Source: Staphylococcus auricularis
Lineage (GTDB): Bacteria; Bacillota; Bacilli; Staphylococcales; Staphylococcaceae
Length of the DNA: 64,000 bases
NCBI RefSeq assembly: GCF_001500315.1
Contig: NZ_LLER01000001.1
Location: 62,001 to 126,000 of the forward strand
Reading direction: 5' to 3'
Numbering within the stretch: position 1 is the first letter of the stretch; each line of letters begins with the position of its first letter. The notes beneath the pieces were generated by a model. The model was not told the origin of the DNA. It made no database searches and worked only from the letters and a program-made list of their open reading frames with translations. Below are positions 34,808 through 44,626 of this stretch, in pieces. The translations under genes were made by a program, and so were the position numbers.

Positions 34808-36673
34808 TTATTGAGCTTGGTTGATCATTCGTCTTGAATGAATTAATGCGATCAGCGCAAAGATTGCGTAAACGATAGTATAGACAATCATGACGATGAA
34901 GACCGGGGTGTGTGATGAGCTACTCATGATGTTCATAAAGGCACTGGCTGCGAAAAAGCTGTGCAGCAATGCGATGATGAGAGGTAGACCAAAGTTGAAT
35001 AGAACTTTGAGTGTTAATCCAGGCATCATATCACTGTTAGTAAATCCGATACGATGTAACAGTTTAAAGCTTGGTAGTTCATCTTCAGTTTCATCCATCT
35101 GTTTGATGTAAATGATACAACCCGCCGCGATTAAGAATGCAAAGCCTAAGAATGCTGAGACAAAGATCATGATACCCGCTGTTTGATTGTTTGATTTAGT
35201 GACTTGTCTTTTAGATTCTATGTCTGAGTTGACTTGTTGAGCTACTTTTTCAGCTTTTGCCATATCGTCTTGATTTTTGAGATTGTAGCCATGTTCAGTT
35301 ACTTCTAATTCCTCTGTTCTGAGCGATTGATAGACTTGAGGACTCACTTCAAGCACGGGCGCCATAGCAGTAAGTTCTACAGGATAAACTTTATTTTCAT
35401 CTTTAGACGTTACTTTTAATTTAGCGTTAGTTTTACCCTGTACTGTCACCGTTTGATTCAAGTTCACTTTGATATTTTGTGGGAGGCTTGATATGTTTGT
35501 GATTTTCGCTTCATTACCTTTGAGATGATTATTTGAGCTAAGCGTTGTTCTATTAATCGACGGCACATTGTCGCTTTCTACGGTGAACACTTTATTGTGT
35601 TTGACTGGCGATTGAAGCACTTGATAAGACGTTTTATTGTATGGAATATTTGCTTGTTGCAATTTGTTTTCGAATTGTGAAGCTAATTTATTTTCCACAA
35701 TATCAAAATCTTCCGGCGCAGCTGCTTCGATTTGTTTTGCGGTTGAGACTTTGACAATCGTCGCAGAGCAAAGCACAGTGACCGTAATCGCTGAGATAAT
35801 CGCAATAACAGTAAGTGACATCGCATTTTTCTTCATTCGATGCATAATAGAAGAAGTGAAGACCACATCGGTAATGCCTACGTGACCTTTTTTCAAGCGT
35901 TTCAGTGATTTGAAAATGACTGAAACTGTACTTCTAAAGAATAAATAAGCACCAACAATCGTTAAAGCTAAAATGATAAATGGTGTGAGTATATTTGCGA
36001 ATTTATCCATCATTTCAGTTGATAAATAATATCCTAAGACAATCATGATGATGCCGAGCACACCACTTAGAACTTCTTTAGGTGTAATACGAGCCGTTTT
36101 AGCTTCTGTTTGAGAACTATCTTTCATCATAGTGAGGATACTACGTTTTTTAAGAAATTGTGCATTCTGTATGAAAATAAGGATATAAGCGATGACGAGT
36201 AACAATAACGTTACGAGTAAGGCCTTAGGTTCAAAGCTAATGTTGATATTAACTTTTAATTCCATAAGTTTACCTAAGATAATCAGTAACAGTTGAGAAC
36301 TGCCTAATCCTAATAAGATACCGAGTATACCTGTTGCGACAAAGAAAGCGAGTTGCTCGATACAGAGCATTCTTAAAATATTACCTCTTGTTAGACCAAT
36401 CAGTTGGAATAAAGCGAATGATTTTGTCCGTCTTTTAATAAATAAATGGTTTGCATACATTAAGAAGACGACGATGATGACAAATAAAGCGTAGAGCCCA
36501 ACCATAGCTCCATTCTTGATGACACGTGCATTTTCTGCTGCAATTTCATCTGTGTATTTCAATGTAGCGAAGCTAAAGTAAATAATAATGCTTAATAATA
36601 ATGAAATGAGAAACATTGCATAATGTTTCAAATTCTGTCTTAAGTTTTTCAGTACTATGTGATTAAAACTCAT
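34808..36673 (-). CDS. BceB/VraG-like ABC permease
   Basis: A 621-residue permease of the peptide-resistance type. About ten helices are arranged 1 + 3 + 2 + 1 (large extracellular domain, about residues 310-490) + 3, the BceB topology. Sequence stretches such as YANHLFIKRR, the FtsX core near LFQLIGLTRG, and IYIKQMDETEDEL near the C-terminal side resemble staphylococcal VraG. It overlaps the upstream ATPase gene by 11 nt, so the two are co-translated. In relatives such pairs sense and remove cationic peptides or bacitracin together with GraRS- or BceRS-type regulators; none is encoded in the window, so regulation must come from elsewhere. Confidence 0.85.
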   Translation of the reverse strand: MSFNHIVLKNLRQNLKHYAMFLISLLLSIIIYFSFATLKYTDEIAAENARVIKNGAMVGLYALFVIIVVFLMYANHLFIKRRTKSFALFQLIGLTRGNILRMLCIEQLAFFVATGILGILLGLGSSQLLLIILGKLMELKVNINISFEPKALLVTLLLLVIAYILIFIQNAQFLKKRSILTMMKDSSQTEAKTARITPKEVLSGVLGIIMIVLGYYLSTEMMDKFANILTPFIILALTIVGAYLFFRSTVSVIFKSLKRLKKGHVGITDVVFTSSIMHRMKKNAMSLTVIAIISAITVTVLCSATIVKVSTAKQIEAAAPEDFDIVENKLASQFENKLQQANIPYNKTSYQVLQSPVKHNKVFTVESDNVPSINRTTLSSNNHLKGNEAKITNISSLPQNIKVNLNQTVTVQGKTNAKLKVTSKDENKVYPVELTAMAPVLEVSPQVYQSLRTEELEVTEHGYNLKNQDDMAKAEKVAQQVNSDIESKRQVTKSNNQTAGIMIFVSAFLGFAFLIAAGCIIYIKQMDETEDELPSFKLLHRIGFTNSDMMPGLTLKVLFNFGLPLIIALLHSFFAASAFMNIMSSSSHTPVFIVMIVYTIVYAIFALIALIHSRRMINQAQ

Positions 36674-37421
36674 GAGTCACACCACCTAATTCGGTTTGCA
36701 GATGAATGATTTTTTGATAGAAGTCTGATTTCGAATTTTGTTTTTGATGGAGTTGTGAATGAATGCGTCCATCTTTCAACATGATGACACGTTGAGCGAA
36801 ACTAGCTGCATACGGATCATGGGTTACCATGATGATTGTAGAATTAAATTGCGTGTTCATATCAGTGAGACGATTTAAAAGATCTTGCGCACTTTTAGAA
36901 TCGAGTGCCCCAGTAGGCTCATCAGCAAAGATAATAGAAGGTTGATGAACGAACGCTCTCGCTGCTGCTGCACGCTGTTGTTGTCCTCCTGAAATTTCAG
37001 TAGGGTATTTATCTCCTAATTGGTTGATGTCTAAAGCTTCTGTAACCATTTGATAATTTTCTTCCATATCTTTATTGGACATCTTTTGAACGGAGAGCGG
37101 TAACATAATATTTTCTTTCACCGTTAAAGTGGGTAATAAGCTGTAATCTTGGAAGATAAACCCAAGTTGCGTTTTACGGAAATCTGCTAACTTTTTGTTA
37201 TTTAACTTACTGATATCTTTTCCGTTCACTTCAACTCTACCTTTAGAGACTGTGTCTATTGAGCTAAGTACGTTCAGTAACGTCGTTTTCCCTGAACCAG
37301 AGTGCCCCATAATTGCGACGAATTCTCCCTCTTCTACTGAAAAATTAATATCGTCCAATGCGTTAAAAGGACGTTTAGTACCATATATTTTAGATAAATG
37401 ATCTACATTTAAAATATCCAT
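36663..37421 (-). CDS. BceA/VraF-like ABC ATPase
   Basis: A 252-residue ATPase with Walker A GHSGSGKTT, signature ISGGQQQRAAAARA, Walker B SIIFADEPTGALD and H-loop VTHD, followed by a C-terminal extension typical of BceA/VraF proteins (QKIIHLQTELGGV). It starts at ATG 37421 behind TTAGGAGTG and is the first gene of the pair with the VraG-like permease. The role is inferred to be antimicrobial peptide resistance or lipid II cycle protection. Confidence 0.86.
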   Translation of the reverse strand: MDILNVDHLSKIYGTKRPFNALDDINFSVEEGEFVAIMGHSGSGKTTLLNVLSSIDTVSKGRVEVNGKDISKLNNKKLADFRKTQLGFIFQDYSLLPTLTVKENIMLPLSVQKMSNKDMEENYQMVTEALDINQLGDKYPTEISGGQQQRAAAARAFVHQPSIIFADEPTGALDSKSAQDLLNRLTDMNTQFNSTIIMVTHDPYAASFAQRVIMLKDGRIHSQLHQKQNSKSDFYQKIIHLQTELGGVTHEF

Positions 37422-37781
37422 CGAATCACTCCTAAGTTTGTTGTTACATATAGTGTATGCCCGGAGTAAAGCTGGTGCCTTTATCTTAGATTACAAATGC
37501 GTAGGCAAAACTTACAGTGTTGTAAGAAACGTGAATTCCCTCAGGAAACGCGTAATACTAAAGCGAATACAATAAATAAATAATAAAAAACTTACCACTA
37601 AAAGAATGGTTAATATAATTGAATGTATTTACTGTTATTTGCTTGTTCCTAAAAATAATAATTATATGTAACGAATCTAATTAAAATAATTCTAGAAATG
37701 TACACAATTTGGTTTCAAACGAGTTGTATTTGTGTATAATAAGGTTGTAATTATTTAATTAAAGGAGGATACATGAAATAG
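37422..37781. promoter_or_regulatory. Divergent promoter region of VraF-like gene and adhesin
   Basis: This 360-base AT-rich gap precedes the adhesin gene. A TATAAT at 37735-37740 with GTTTCA about 17 nt upstream is a plausible promoter, followed by AAAGGAGG. No operator is clear. Confidence 0.45.
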
Positions 37782-40700
37782 ATGGAAAATTCTAAATTCA
37801 CAGAAAAAGAACGAAGAAACAGGTATTCTATTCGTAAATTTTCGGTTGGAACAGCTTCATTATTAATTGGAGCTACCTTAATCTTCGGCATTGGCAACCA
37901 TGCACAAGCGAGTGAAGTAGAACATCAAGAGTCTAATGTGAGTGATAGCAACAAAGATGCTGACACTGACGAAGACACGGTAGATGCTGAAGCACAAGGT
38001 TCAGTGGAAACTGCACCTGCAACAAAAGCGTCATCTCAAGACGTGACTGAAGCGGTTGAAGCTCCTGAAGCAGAAGCTGAAGAGGCATCACCAGAAGTTT
38101 CATCTGAAGATGATGCATCAGTGACTGAAGATTCAGCAGCAACTGAATCAACTGAAAGTCAAACTGAAGCCGAATCAACAGAAGAGGAACCTGAATCTGA
38201 CGTTGAAGCACCAACATCTGACGTTGAAACACCTGCATCACAAGAAACACCTGAGCCAGAGGCAGACAAAGCGACTGAACAAGATTCAGAAGCATCAGAG
38301 TCTACTGAAGCCCCTGGGGAGGAAGCACCTGGCACAGAAACAGAAGAGACAACTGTTGAAGAAGAACCACAAAGTGACGTTGAATCCCCAACTTCACATG
38401 AAGTGGTTAAGCTTGAAGTGACGGATGAAGCTCCACAAGCTAAATCTGACAATAAAGGTGAAGAAGCGCAATCGACGAACCATAAAGCTGAAACAGCGCA
38501 ACCTGCTAAAGAAGAAGCGTCAACATCATCAACTCAACCATTTGATATTGAAGATGTGAATGATAAAGCTTCAGCTGCAGCTTACTATGCTTCTGTAACA
38601 AACGTTTCTACTGAAGAAGCCCAAAAAGTCGTAGATTCATTAGAGTTAGAAGATTCTGAAATTACACCGGAATCATTTGCTTATGCTTTAGCGCAACGCT
38701 TTGCAGATGAGCAAGCTCGTGATGAAGTCGTTGCTACTTTACCAGGTACTACAAGAGAAGCGAGAAGTACTGCAGTCACAAGAGCTGCGAATGAACCAAA
38801 AATTACTGCTGCAAGTAAGAAAGTGATTGAAGCAGACGCGATTAAGAATGGCTATATCAAAACAGCAACTGACGCAACGAATGCGGCAAATACTTTGTCT
38901 GGACGTGCTTGGCTCGTCGATAAAGGTACACCAGCTACAATGACAAACAGTTTAACACCAGTGCCTGAAGGTACAAAAGTCTATTTACAATTTATGGATA
39001 CAGACGGTGCGGTTTCACCAACGTATTCAGCAAGTACAACAAATAAATTAAGTAAAGTAGATGGATCTGAAGTAGGCCCAGGTGCTTATGCGTTTGATTT
39101 ACGTCAAGGTTGGGTTGATGCCAACGGTAAGTTACACAAATTTAGCGCGAGTCCTGGTCAACGTTATCGTATCTGGATTAACGACTTCAAGACAGGAAAC
39201 GGAAACACTGCGTCTATGCTTCGTGTCGCAGGTGGCTTCTTCCCTGGCACATTCATTAATTCTACAACAGATAAGAATATCGGTCAGTTCCAATTAGTTG
39301 GTACGAACATGCAACGTACAGGTATCTTTATGTCTATTCAACCAACGAATGGTTATATGACTAAAAATAATAAACAATGGATTCATGATACACAAGGTCC
39401 TTTAGCAGCACCGGCTGTAGTAGTACAAGCGAAAAATACAATTTCTGGTCACGTTTGGTTAGAAACGGGTGCAGGTGATGAATTTAACTCTGCTACAGGA
39501 CCAAATAAAAACCTTAGAGATCCAGTAGCAGTCGGCTATACAGTGGTTATGTCTTCATTAACAAAAGAAGGCGGACAAGCGTATAAAGCGCAGATTGAAA
39601 GATTACCAGATGCAGAAAAAGCAGCAGCAACAAAACGCTTACTTACACAACATCCTGAGTATATTTCAGCTACTGTATATGGTGAAACAGATGGGGAAGG
39701 TAAGTATACGTTAAGATTCCCTAATGGTACATTAGATGATCAACATGTATATGGCTATGTTTTAGATAAAAAAGGTAACATCATCAAAGCTTATTCATCA
39801 TTTACAACTCCAGAATTTAGAGCACCTAACAGTAACTTATCATTCACACCGCAAGCAGCACCGGCACAAAACCCAGCTATGCGCCCAATGTGGTATAATG
39901 TTAACTTTGCTGTCGTTGAATCTTCTACAGACGTAGACCTTAATATTGTTAATTACAACAATACAGATAAACCAGCTGTAGCAGGTGATAAAGTCAACAT
40001 TGATATTACAGGTACGCAGCTATCTCCATTACCAACTCGTATCGAGTGGAGAGATAAAACAGGTAGGGTAGTTAAAAATACTGGAGATATTACATCAATC
40101 AAAGATGGGGAAACTAAAGGTACATTTACAGTTCCAAGTAACGTTAAAGATGGCGATGTTTACACAGCTATCTTAATTGTTGCTGATAAAGAAGTTGCAG
40201 CAGACTCATTCGTTGTTAAAGTTACAAATGCTAAAACATACGAACCAACTGCAAAAGAAGTAACTAAAGATTACGGTACGCCAGTAACACCGGAAGACAT
40301 CACAAACGCCATTACGATTCCTAATTATCCAACGGATGGTCAACCGCCTAAGATCACATTTGAAGATAGCCAAATTCCAAACGGAAACACTTCAGGTACA
40401 ACGGAAGTCAACGTAACAGTTGAGTATCCAGATGGATCAACAGACAAAGTGAAAGTTCCGGTAACGATCGGTAAACAGTCAGATGCTTCTAAATACGAAC
40501 CGGTACCAGGCACAGTGACGAAAGATCATGGAACACCGGTAACGCCGGAAGATATCACGAATGCGATTACGATTCCTAATTATCCAAGTGATGGTCAACC
40601 GCCTAAGATTACATTCGATCCAAATCAAGTACCTGATGGTAACACACCAGGCACAACGGAAGTGGAGGTAACGGTTGAGTACCCAGATGGCACGAAAGAT

Positions 40701-41582
40701 AAAGTGAAAGTACCAATTACAATCGGTAAAGAAACAGATGCTTCTAAATATGAACCGCATGTAGATAAAGTGACAAAAGAACATGGCACACCAATTACAG
40801 CGGACGATGTTATCGGAGCAATCTCAATTCCGAATTATCCAATCGATGGAGATCATCCAAAAGTAACGATTGATAATCCAGGACAATTACCAGATGGTAG
40901 TATTCCGGGTACAACTGAAATCGATGTGACAATTGAATATCCAGATGGTTCTAAAGACCACATCAAAGTACCAGTAACTGTGAAAGAAGGATCAGACATG
41001 AATAATGGAGGTAATTCAGGACCAGGTACTGATACAGGATCAAACACAGGTGATGGATCAGGCAATAACACTGATACAGAAACAGGTGGAGATTCTAACA
41101 TGAATCACGGAGATAATTCAGGATCAGGTACTGATACAGGATCAAACACAGGTGATGGATCAGGTAATAATACTGACACAGAAACAGGTGGAGATTCTAA
41201 TATGAATCAAGGCAATGACTCAGAATCAGATTCTGACACAGGATCAAACACAGAAGATGAATCAGGTTCAAATACTGATACGCAAAACGGTGAAAGTTCT
41301 GACATGAATGGTGGAGATCATTCAACATCTTCTCCAAACATGGGTGATCAATCAGGATCTAACATGGCTAATGAACAATCAAATGTTGAAGCAAATCAAT
41401 CTCAATCTATGAGCAATGACAATGCGAAACATCATGATGATGCTGCAGCAATGAAAGATCAAAAATTACCTGATACAGGTGAAACTTCTAACCAAAACGC
41501 GACGCTTTTAGGTGGATTATTCGCCGCTCTTGGTTCTATATTCTTATTCGGTAGACGACGTAAAGATAAAGAAGAAAAATAA
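37782..41582 (+). CDS. YSIRK/LPXTG cell-wall-anchored adhesin with Rib repeats
   Basis: A 1266-residue surface protein. The YSIRK signal (YSIRKFSVGTASLLIG, residues 15 on) directs export at the septum. Residues about 47-250 are an acidic Glu/Ser/Thr/Pro-rich stretch, then a helical segment (about 255-325) and a folded A region of about 480 residues with GRAWLVDKG and SGHVWLETG modules that look like paired beta domains. Three Rib-type repeats of 85 residues span about 820-1070 (each opening YEP and containing AI(T/S)IPNYP). Three 34-residue Asn/Asp/Gly/Thr-rich repeats follow (about 1073-1174). LPDTG (1229-1233), a hydrophobic helix and RRRKDKEEK complete a sortase A signal. AAAGGAGG precedes ATG 37782. 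The ligand is unknown; adhesion or biofilm role is inferred. Confidence 0.9.
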   Translation: MENSKFTEKERRNRYSIRKFSVGTASLLIGATLIFGIGNHAQASEVEHQESNVSDSNKDADTDEDTVDAEAQGSVETAPATKASSQDVTEAVEAPEAEAEEASPEVSSEDDASVTEDSAATESTESQTEAESTEEEPESDVEAPTSDVETPASQETPEPEADKATEQDSEASESTEAPGEEAPGTETEETTVEEEPQSDVESPTSHEVVKLEVTDEAPQAKSDNKGEEAQSTNHKAETAQPAKEEASTSSTQPFDIEDVNDKASAAAYYASVTNVSTEEAQKVVDSLELEDSEITPESFAYALAQRFADEQARDEVVATLPGTTREARSTAVTRAANEPKITAASKKVIEADAIKNGYIKTATDATNAANTLSGRAWLVDKGTPATMTNSLTPVPEGTKVYLQFMDTDGAVSPTYSASTTNKLSKVDGSEVGPGAYAFDLRQGWVDANGKLHKFSASPGQRYRIWINDFKTGNGNTASMLRVAGGFFPGTFINSTTDKNIGQFQLVGTNMQRTGIFMSIQPTNGYMTKNNKQWIHDTQGPLAAPAVVVQAKNTISGHVWLETGAGDEFNSATGPNKNLRDPVAVGYTVVMSSLTKEGGQAYKAQIERLPDAEKAAATKRLLTQHPEYISATVYGETDGEGKYTLRFPNGTLDDQHVYGYVLDKKGNIIKAYSSFTTPEFRAPNSNLSFTPQAAPAQNPAMRPMWYNVNFAVVESSTDVDLNIVNYNNTDKPAVAGDKVNIDITGTQLSPLPTRIEWRDKTGRVVKNTGDITSIKDGETKGTFTVPSNVKDGDVYTAILIVADKEVAADSFVVKVTNAKTYEPTAKEVTKDYGTPVTPEDITNAITIPNYPTDGQPPKITFEDSQIPNGNTSGTTEVNVTVEYPDGSTDKVKVPVTIGKQSDASKYEPVPGTVTKDHGTPVTPEDITNAITIPNYPSDGQPPKITFDPNQVPDGNTPGTTEVEVTVEYPDGTKDKVKVPITIGKETDASKYEPHVDKVTKEHGTPITADDVIGAISIPNYPIDGDHPKVTIDNPGQLPDGSIPGTTEIDVTIEYPDGSKDHIKVPVTVKEGSDMNNGGNSGPGTDTGSNTGDGSGNNTDTETGGDSNMNHGDNSGSGTDTGSNTGDGSGNNTDTETGGDSNMNQGNDSESDSDTGSNTEDESGSNTDTQNGESSDMNGGDHSTSSPNMGDQSGSNMANEQSNVEANQSQSMSNDNAKHHDDAAAMKDQKLPDTGETSNQNATLLGGLFAALGSIFLFGRRRKDKEEK
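40239..40990 (+). repeat. Three 255-bp Rib-domain repeats within the adhesin
   Basis: Unit starts at 40239, 40494 and 40749, a spacing of exactly 255 bases (85 codons). Copies 1 and 2 are nearly identical, copy 3 is more diverged, so the array grew by recent duplication and may vary in number between strains. Confidence 0.85.
40998..41303 (+). repeat. Three 102-bp repeats in the adhesin stalk
   Basis: Units starting at 40998, 41100 and 41202 encode GTDTGSNTGDGSGNNTDTE-type stretches that space the adhesin from the wall. The first two are almost the same. Confidence 0.82.
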
Positions 41583-41596
41583 TTGATCCCATGATT

Positions 41597-41630
41597 AGAG
41601 GTCGATCTTAAATGCTCGGCCTCTTTTCTT
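41597..41630 (+). terminator. Terminator after adhesin
   Basis: AGAGGTCGA (41597-41605) pairs with TCGGCCTCT (41616-41624), followed by a T-rich tail. Confidence 0.78.
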
Positions 41631-41713
41631 TTTATTTAGGAAGTTTAATTCGCGTTTGACGCTACTCCAATCTGCTTGTCGTTCCACGTGAAACGGTATC
41701 AATTTACTCACTC

Positions 41714-43333
41714 CTATGATTGAGTTACTGTTCTCCCTTCTATATATTTGAGCTTTCCAACATCTTTTGCAGTTAGTTTTCTATGAGAGATTTTACCTAG
41801 GCCTTTCACGTTGGACTCTGATATCGTAATTGAACCATCTTTATGTACTTTTTCTACAAATGCGACGTGTCCATATTGTGGATGGGCGCCTAGTTGATCT
41901 GCTTCAAAAACTGCGATGGTATGAGGCTCAGGTGATGAAAGAATACGATAGTTTTGTATTTGAGCTTGATTATTCCATTCGTGGGCATTGCCCCAGTCTG
42001 CTCCAATAGATTTGTTAAACTGTGCCATACGTTGGTAGACGTACCATGTACATTGACCATATGGATAAACCCCATTTGTAGCTATTTCTTTAAAAGGAAC
42101 AAAATGATGAGATGACGGCGCAGATGTTTCTGATACAAAGGCATCGAGATTCGGACGTTTCTTGTTATCAAAACGAGTTAAATCATAATGTTCTATGAGC
42201 GCATTGAGCTTTTGTGCGTAATTGGGGTCTGAAGCGTATGTGCCAGCTAAATAATGGGTCGCATCACGATAAGAACGCGTTTTATTCTTCCAAGTCGATT
42301 GATAAAATAAAGCATCTCCGTCTATGCCGTGTTTTAATAACTGAGCATAGTCGAGGAGTGACGCCTTATAATTAGGATATTTACGAAATGTCGCATACGT
42401 TTTATAAGTTCGTTGGTCTTTATCTACTTCTAGCGTTTTAAACTGCACTGATTTTCCTTTGTAATTTCCTTTAATTCCAAACAAATTATAGTTAGGCTGT
42501 TGGGCCAGTTGACTTAGGCCAGAACCAGATTCCAGAACAGCTTGCGCGATGAGTACAGAAGCATAGAGATTTTGCTTCTGTCCGATACAATGTGCCTTTT
42601 TAGCAATCGATTTAATAAATTGTCGTGTTTCTTTGCTATCTACAATGACGAAAGGCTCATCGGGTGCGGCTTCAGTATGAGATATGTTAGTGTTAGTTAT
42701 CGATTCTACACGTGCAGATTTTTCCGTGTTCTTGTGCGGTTTGTCAGAGGCTTCTTTCTTTTTAGGCTCCTGTTTTTTGCTTGTGTGTTTTTTAACTGAA
42801 TCAGTTTTTGTTTCTTTGGCCTTTTCCTTCTTACTTTGTTCTTTAGAATTGTGGGGTTTTTCTTTGCTTGTCTTTTGAGTTTGAGGATTTTCTTTATTTG
42901 TTTTTGGAGCTCTCTCAACGTGAGGTTGCTTTTGGACATGGTTCGTTTGGTTTGGAGGAGATGCTTGATTCTGTGTAGGTGAAGGTTTATGTGGTTCTAC
43001 ATTAGAGTTGCGCGCAGGAGTTTGGGATTCAGGCGTTTTAGGCTTTTCAGTGGATGGTGTCTCTTGTTTAGCTGGTTTTGAATTCACCTCTGAGGTTGGA
43101 ACATTGTTTTTATCAATTGTTTCAGTTGTTGGCTTTGCCTGAGCTGATTCAGGCTCGGATTCCATCTTTACCTCTTTCTTTTTCTGCACATCCGTTGACT
43201 CAGCGTCATTTTTAGGAGGGTCTGTCTGGTTAACCTTACTTTGATCGGTCGTCGCAATCGTCGTCGCAGTAGTGAAAGTTGAAAGTAGAAGCGTAGTAGA
43301 TATGACGTTAAAGAGTAATCGGGGATTTTTCAA
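41714..43333 (-). CDS. Secreted peptidoglycan hydrolase: glucosaminidase plus CHAP
   Basis: A 539-residue secreted autolysin. The N-terminal signal peptide (MKNPRLLFNVISTTLLLSTFTT) is followed by a long Lys/Pro/Gln/Thr-rich low-complexity linker (about residues 30-215). A glucosaminidase (GH73-like) domain follows with the catalytic Glu in AQAVLESGSG and YNLFGIKGNYKG. The C-terminal CHAP domain has the nucleophile Cys in YPYGQCTWYVY and His in YGHVAFVEKV. So it likely cuts both glycan and peptide bonds. It is a clear paralog of the IsdP-like protein at 62-64 kb; both end with ISESNVKGLG. It is read toward the adhesin gene. Confidence 0.88.
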   Translation of the reverse strand: MKNPRLLFNVISTTLLLSTFTTATTIATTDQSKVNQTDPPKNDAESTDVQKKKEVKMESEPESAQAKPTTETIDKNNVPTSEVNSKPAKQETPSTEKPKTPESQTPARNSNVEPHKPSPTQNQASPPNQTNHVQKQPHVERAPKTNKENPQTQKTSKEKPHNSKEQSKKEKAKETKTDSVKKHTSKKQEPKKKEASDKPHKNTEKSARVESITNTNISHTEAAPDEPFVIVDSKETRQFIKSIAKKAHCIGQKQNLYASVLIAQAVLESGSGLSQLAQQPNYNLFGIKGNYKGKSVQFKTLEVDKDQRTYKTYATFRKYPNYKASLLDYAQLLKHGIDGDALFYQSTWKNKTRSYRDATHYLAGTYASDPNYAQKLNALIEHYDLTRFDNKKRPNLDAFVSETSAPSSHHFVPFKEIATNGVYPYGQCTWYVYQRMAQFNKSIGADWGNAHEWNNQAQIQNYRILSSPEPHTIAVFEADQLGAHPQYGHVAFVEKVHKDGSITISESNVKGLGKISHRKLTAKDVGKLKYIEGRTVTQS

Positions 43334-43454
43334 ATGAGGAGCCTCTTTTCTATAAAATCATTATTTATAATTGTATTGACTGGTATCGTATATAGAGTGT
43401 CGTTATAATGAGAGGTAATAACTGAAGATAGTTTTCGCAGAGGAGTGAAGATGG

Positions 43455-44432
43455 ATGTGTACTGGTTTTACATTTAAATCAAATGATCAAGTGATTATGG
43501 GGCGTACGATGGATTATACGTTTCCATTAGCTGGGATGCCTTCTGTGACGCCGCGTAACTACTACTGGGAATCACGTATAGATTATAAAGGACGCACCAA
43601 ATATGGCTTCATTGGCACAGGTTGTGACATGGGTGGTTATCTCTACGGTGATGGTGTCAATGAACATGGCTTAGCCGTCTCTGTACAGTATGCACGTGGT
43701 TATGCAAGTTACGGTACAAAAATTAAACCTGGGAAAATGAACATTGCCCATACAGAAACCATCTTTTGGATTCTTGGATATAATCAAGATATCGACGATT
43801 TGGAACGAAATAAAAGTGAGGTTAATCTCGTCGCGGATGTGTTAGATGATATTTCTGAGGCACCACCTGTACATTATCATGTTTCAGATGCGACAGGGCG
43901 TTCAGTAGAATTAACCTTTGAAGATGGGAGCTTTAATTTAACAGAGAATCCTGTAGGGGTATTGACGAATGATCCTGGATTAGACTGGCATTATCGTAAT
44001 TTAGAACGCTATAAACATATTACACCTGCTCAACATGATTCTATTGACCTTGAAGATAACGTGTCATATAAAGGTAACGAAAATGGCACATATGGTTTAC
44101 CAGGAGGTTATACGTCACCTGAACGTTTTGTACGTGCTGCTTTTCTTAAACAATATATTGCACATGATGGATATCCATCACATGATATTTTAGATGCTTT
44201 TAAAATATTAAATTCGGTCAGCATTCCAAAAGGGGTCTTATCACCGAATGTGGATCCGTATCACTATACGCTTTATGTGACTGTATTGAATTTAACGAAA
44301 CCGGCGCTCTATGTGAAATGGTATGACAGTACGGAAATTACGGAATTAGAACTTACTGAATCATTGATTACGAGAGATGAAATGACGTTCTTTGAACCTG
44401 AAACGGCTTTTGTGACGCGTAAGTTAAATTAA
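43455..44432 (+). CDS. Choloylglycine hydrolase family (bile salt hydrolase / penicillin V acylase-like)
   Basis: A 325-residue Ntn-hydrolase. Removal of Met1 exposes Cys2 as nucleophile; R17 and D20 in MGRTMDY, the Asn in LTNDPGLDW, and the Arg in TSPERFVRA complete the active site. The start ATG 43455, behind GAGGAG, is fixed by the Cys2 requirement; an earlier ATG at 43451 is out of frame. Members deconjugate bile salts or open penicillin V and N-acyl homoserine lactones. For a skin or gut staphylococcus bile tolerance is a plausible role, but the substrate cannot be read from sequence. Single gene with a strong terminator. Confidence 0.9.
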   Translation: MCTGFTFKSNDQVIMGRTMDYTFPLAGMPSVTPRNYYWESRIDYKGRTKYGFIGTGCDMGGYLYGDGVNEHGLAVSVQYARGYASYGTKIKPGKMNIAHTETIFWILGYNQDIDDLERNKSEVNLVADVLDDISEAPPVHYHVSDATGRSVELTFEDGSFNLTENPVGVLTNDPGLDWHYRNLERYKHITPAQHDSIDLEDNVSYKGNENGTYGLPGGYTSPERFVRAAFLKQYIAHDGYPSHDILDAFKILNSVSIPKGVLSPNVDPYHYTLYVTVLNLTKPALYVKWYDSTEITELELTESLITRDEMTFFEPETAFVTRKLN

Positions 44433-44504
44433 CCGCTCACTAATATACACGAAATCATATCAATTTTTACTTCAGCTTTATCATATAAATCACTATATTA
44501 TTTA

Positions 44505-44549
44505 GAGTGAGACAGCGAACTTCAATGGCGGCTGTGTCACTCTTTTTAT
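44505..44549 (+). terminator. Terminator after choloylglycine hydrolase
   Basis: AGAGTGAGACAGC (44505-44517) pairs with GCTGTGTCACTCT (44532-44544), ending in TTTTTAT. Confidence 0.85.
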
Positions 44550-44610
44550 ATGTACATTGAGTGTTCAAGCAAGATAGTGTTATTTTATGCGAAAACATGA
44601 GAAAATAATT

Positions 44611-44626
44611 ATGTAAACGTTTACAA
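44611..44626. promoter_or_regulatory. Perfect cre (CcpA) site upstream of aldA
   Basis: ATGTAAACGTTTACAA fits the cre consensus WTGNNARCGNWWWCAW at every position. A -10-like TACAAT follows at 44638-44643, so CcpA bound here would overlap the promoter and repress aldA on glucose. The leader from there to the gene start is about 195 nt, with no clear hairpin. Confidence 0.78.

Noticed and set aside
37933-38452. Overlapping open frames on both strands across the acidic part of the adhesin
   Set aside because: They arise from the Glu/Ser/Thr-rich repeats of the sense gene; their translations are low complexity with no start signals.
40239-40990. CRISPR array or IS element in the repeated region
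   Set aside because: The repeats are 255-bp in-frame protein modules without spacers, terminal inverted repeats or transposase.
41640-41713. tRNA or other stable RNA near TTCCACGTGAAACGG
   Set aside because: No cloverleaf can be built; no tRNA or rRNA gene was recognised anywhere in the window.
42542-42939. Extra frames opposite the Lys/Pro-rich linker of the glucosaminidase-CHAP gene
   Set aside because: Composition artefact of the linker; no ribosome sites or recognisable domain.
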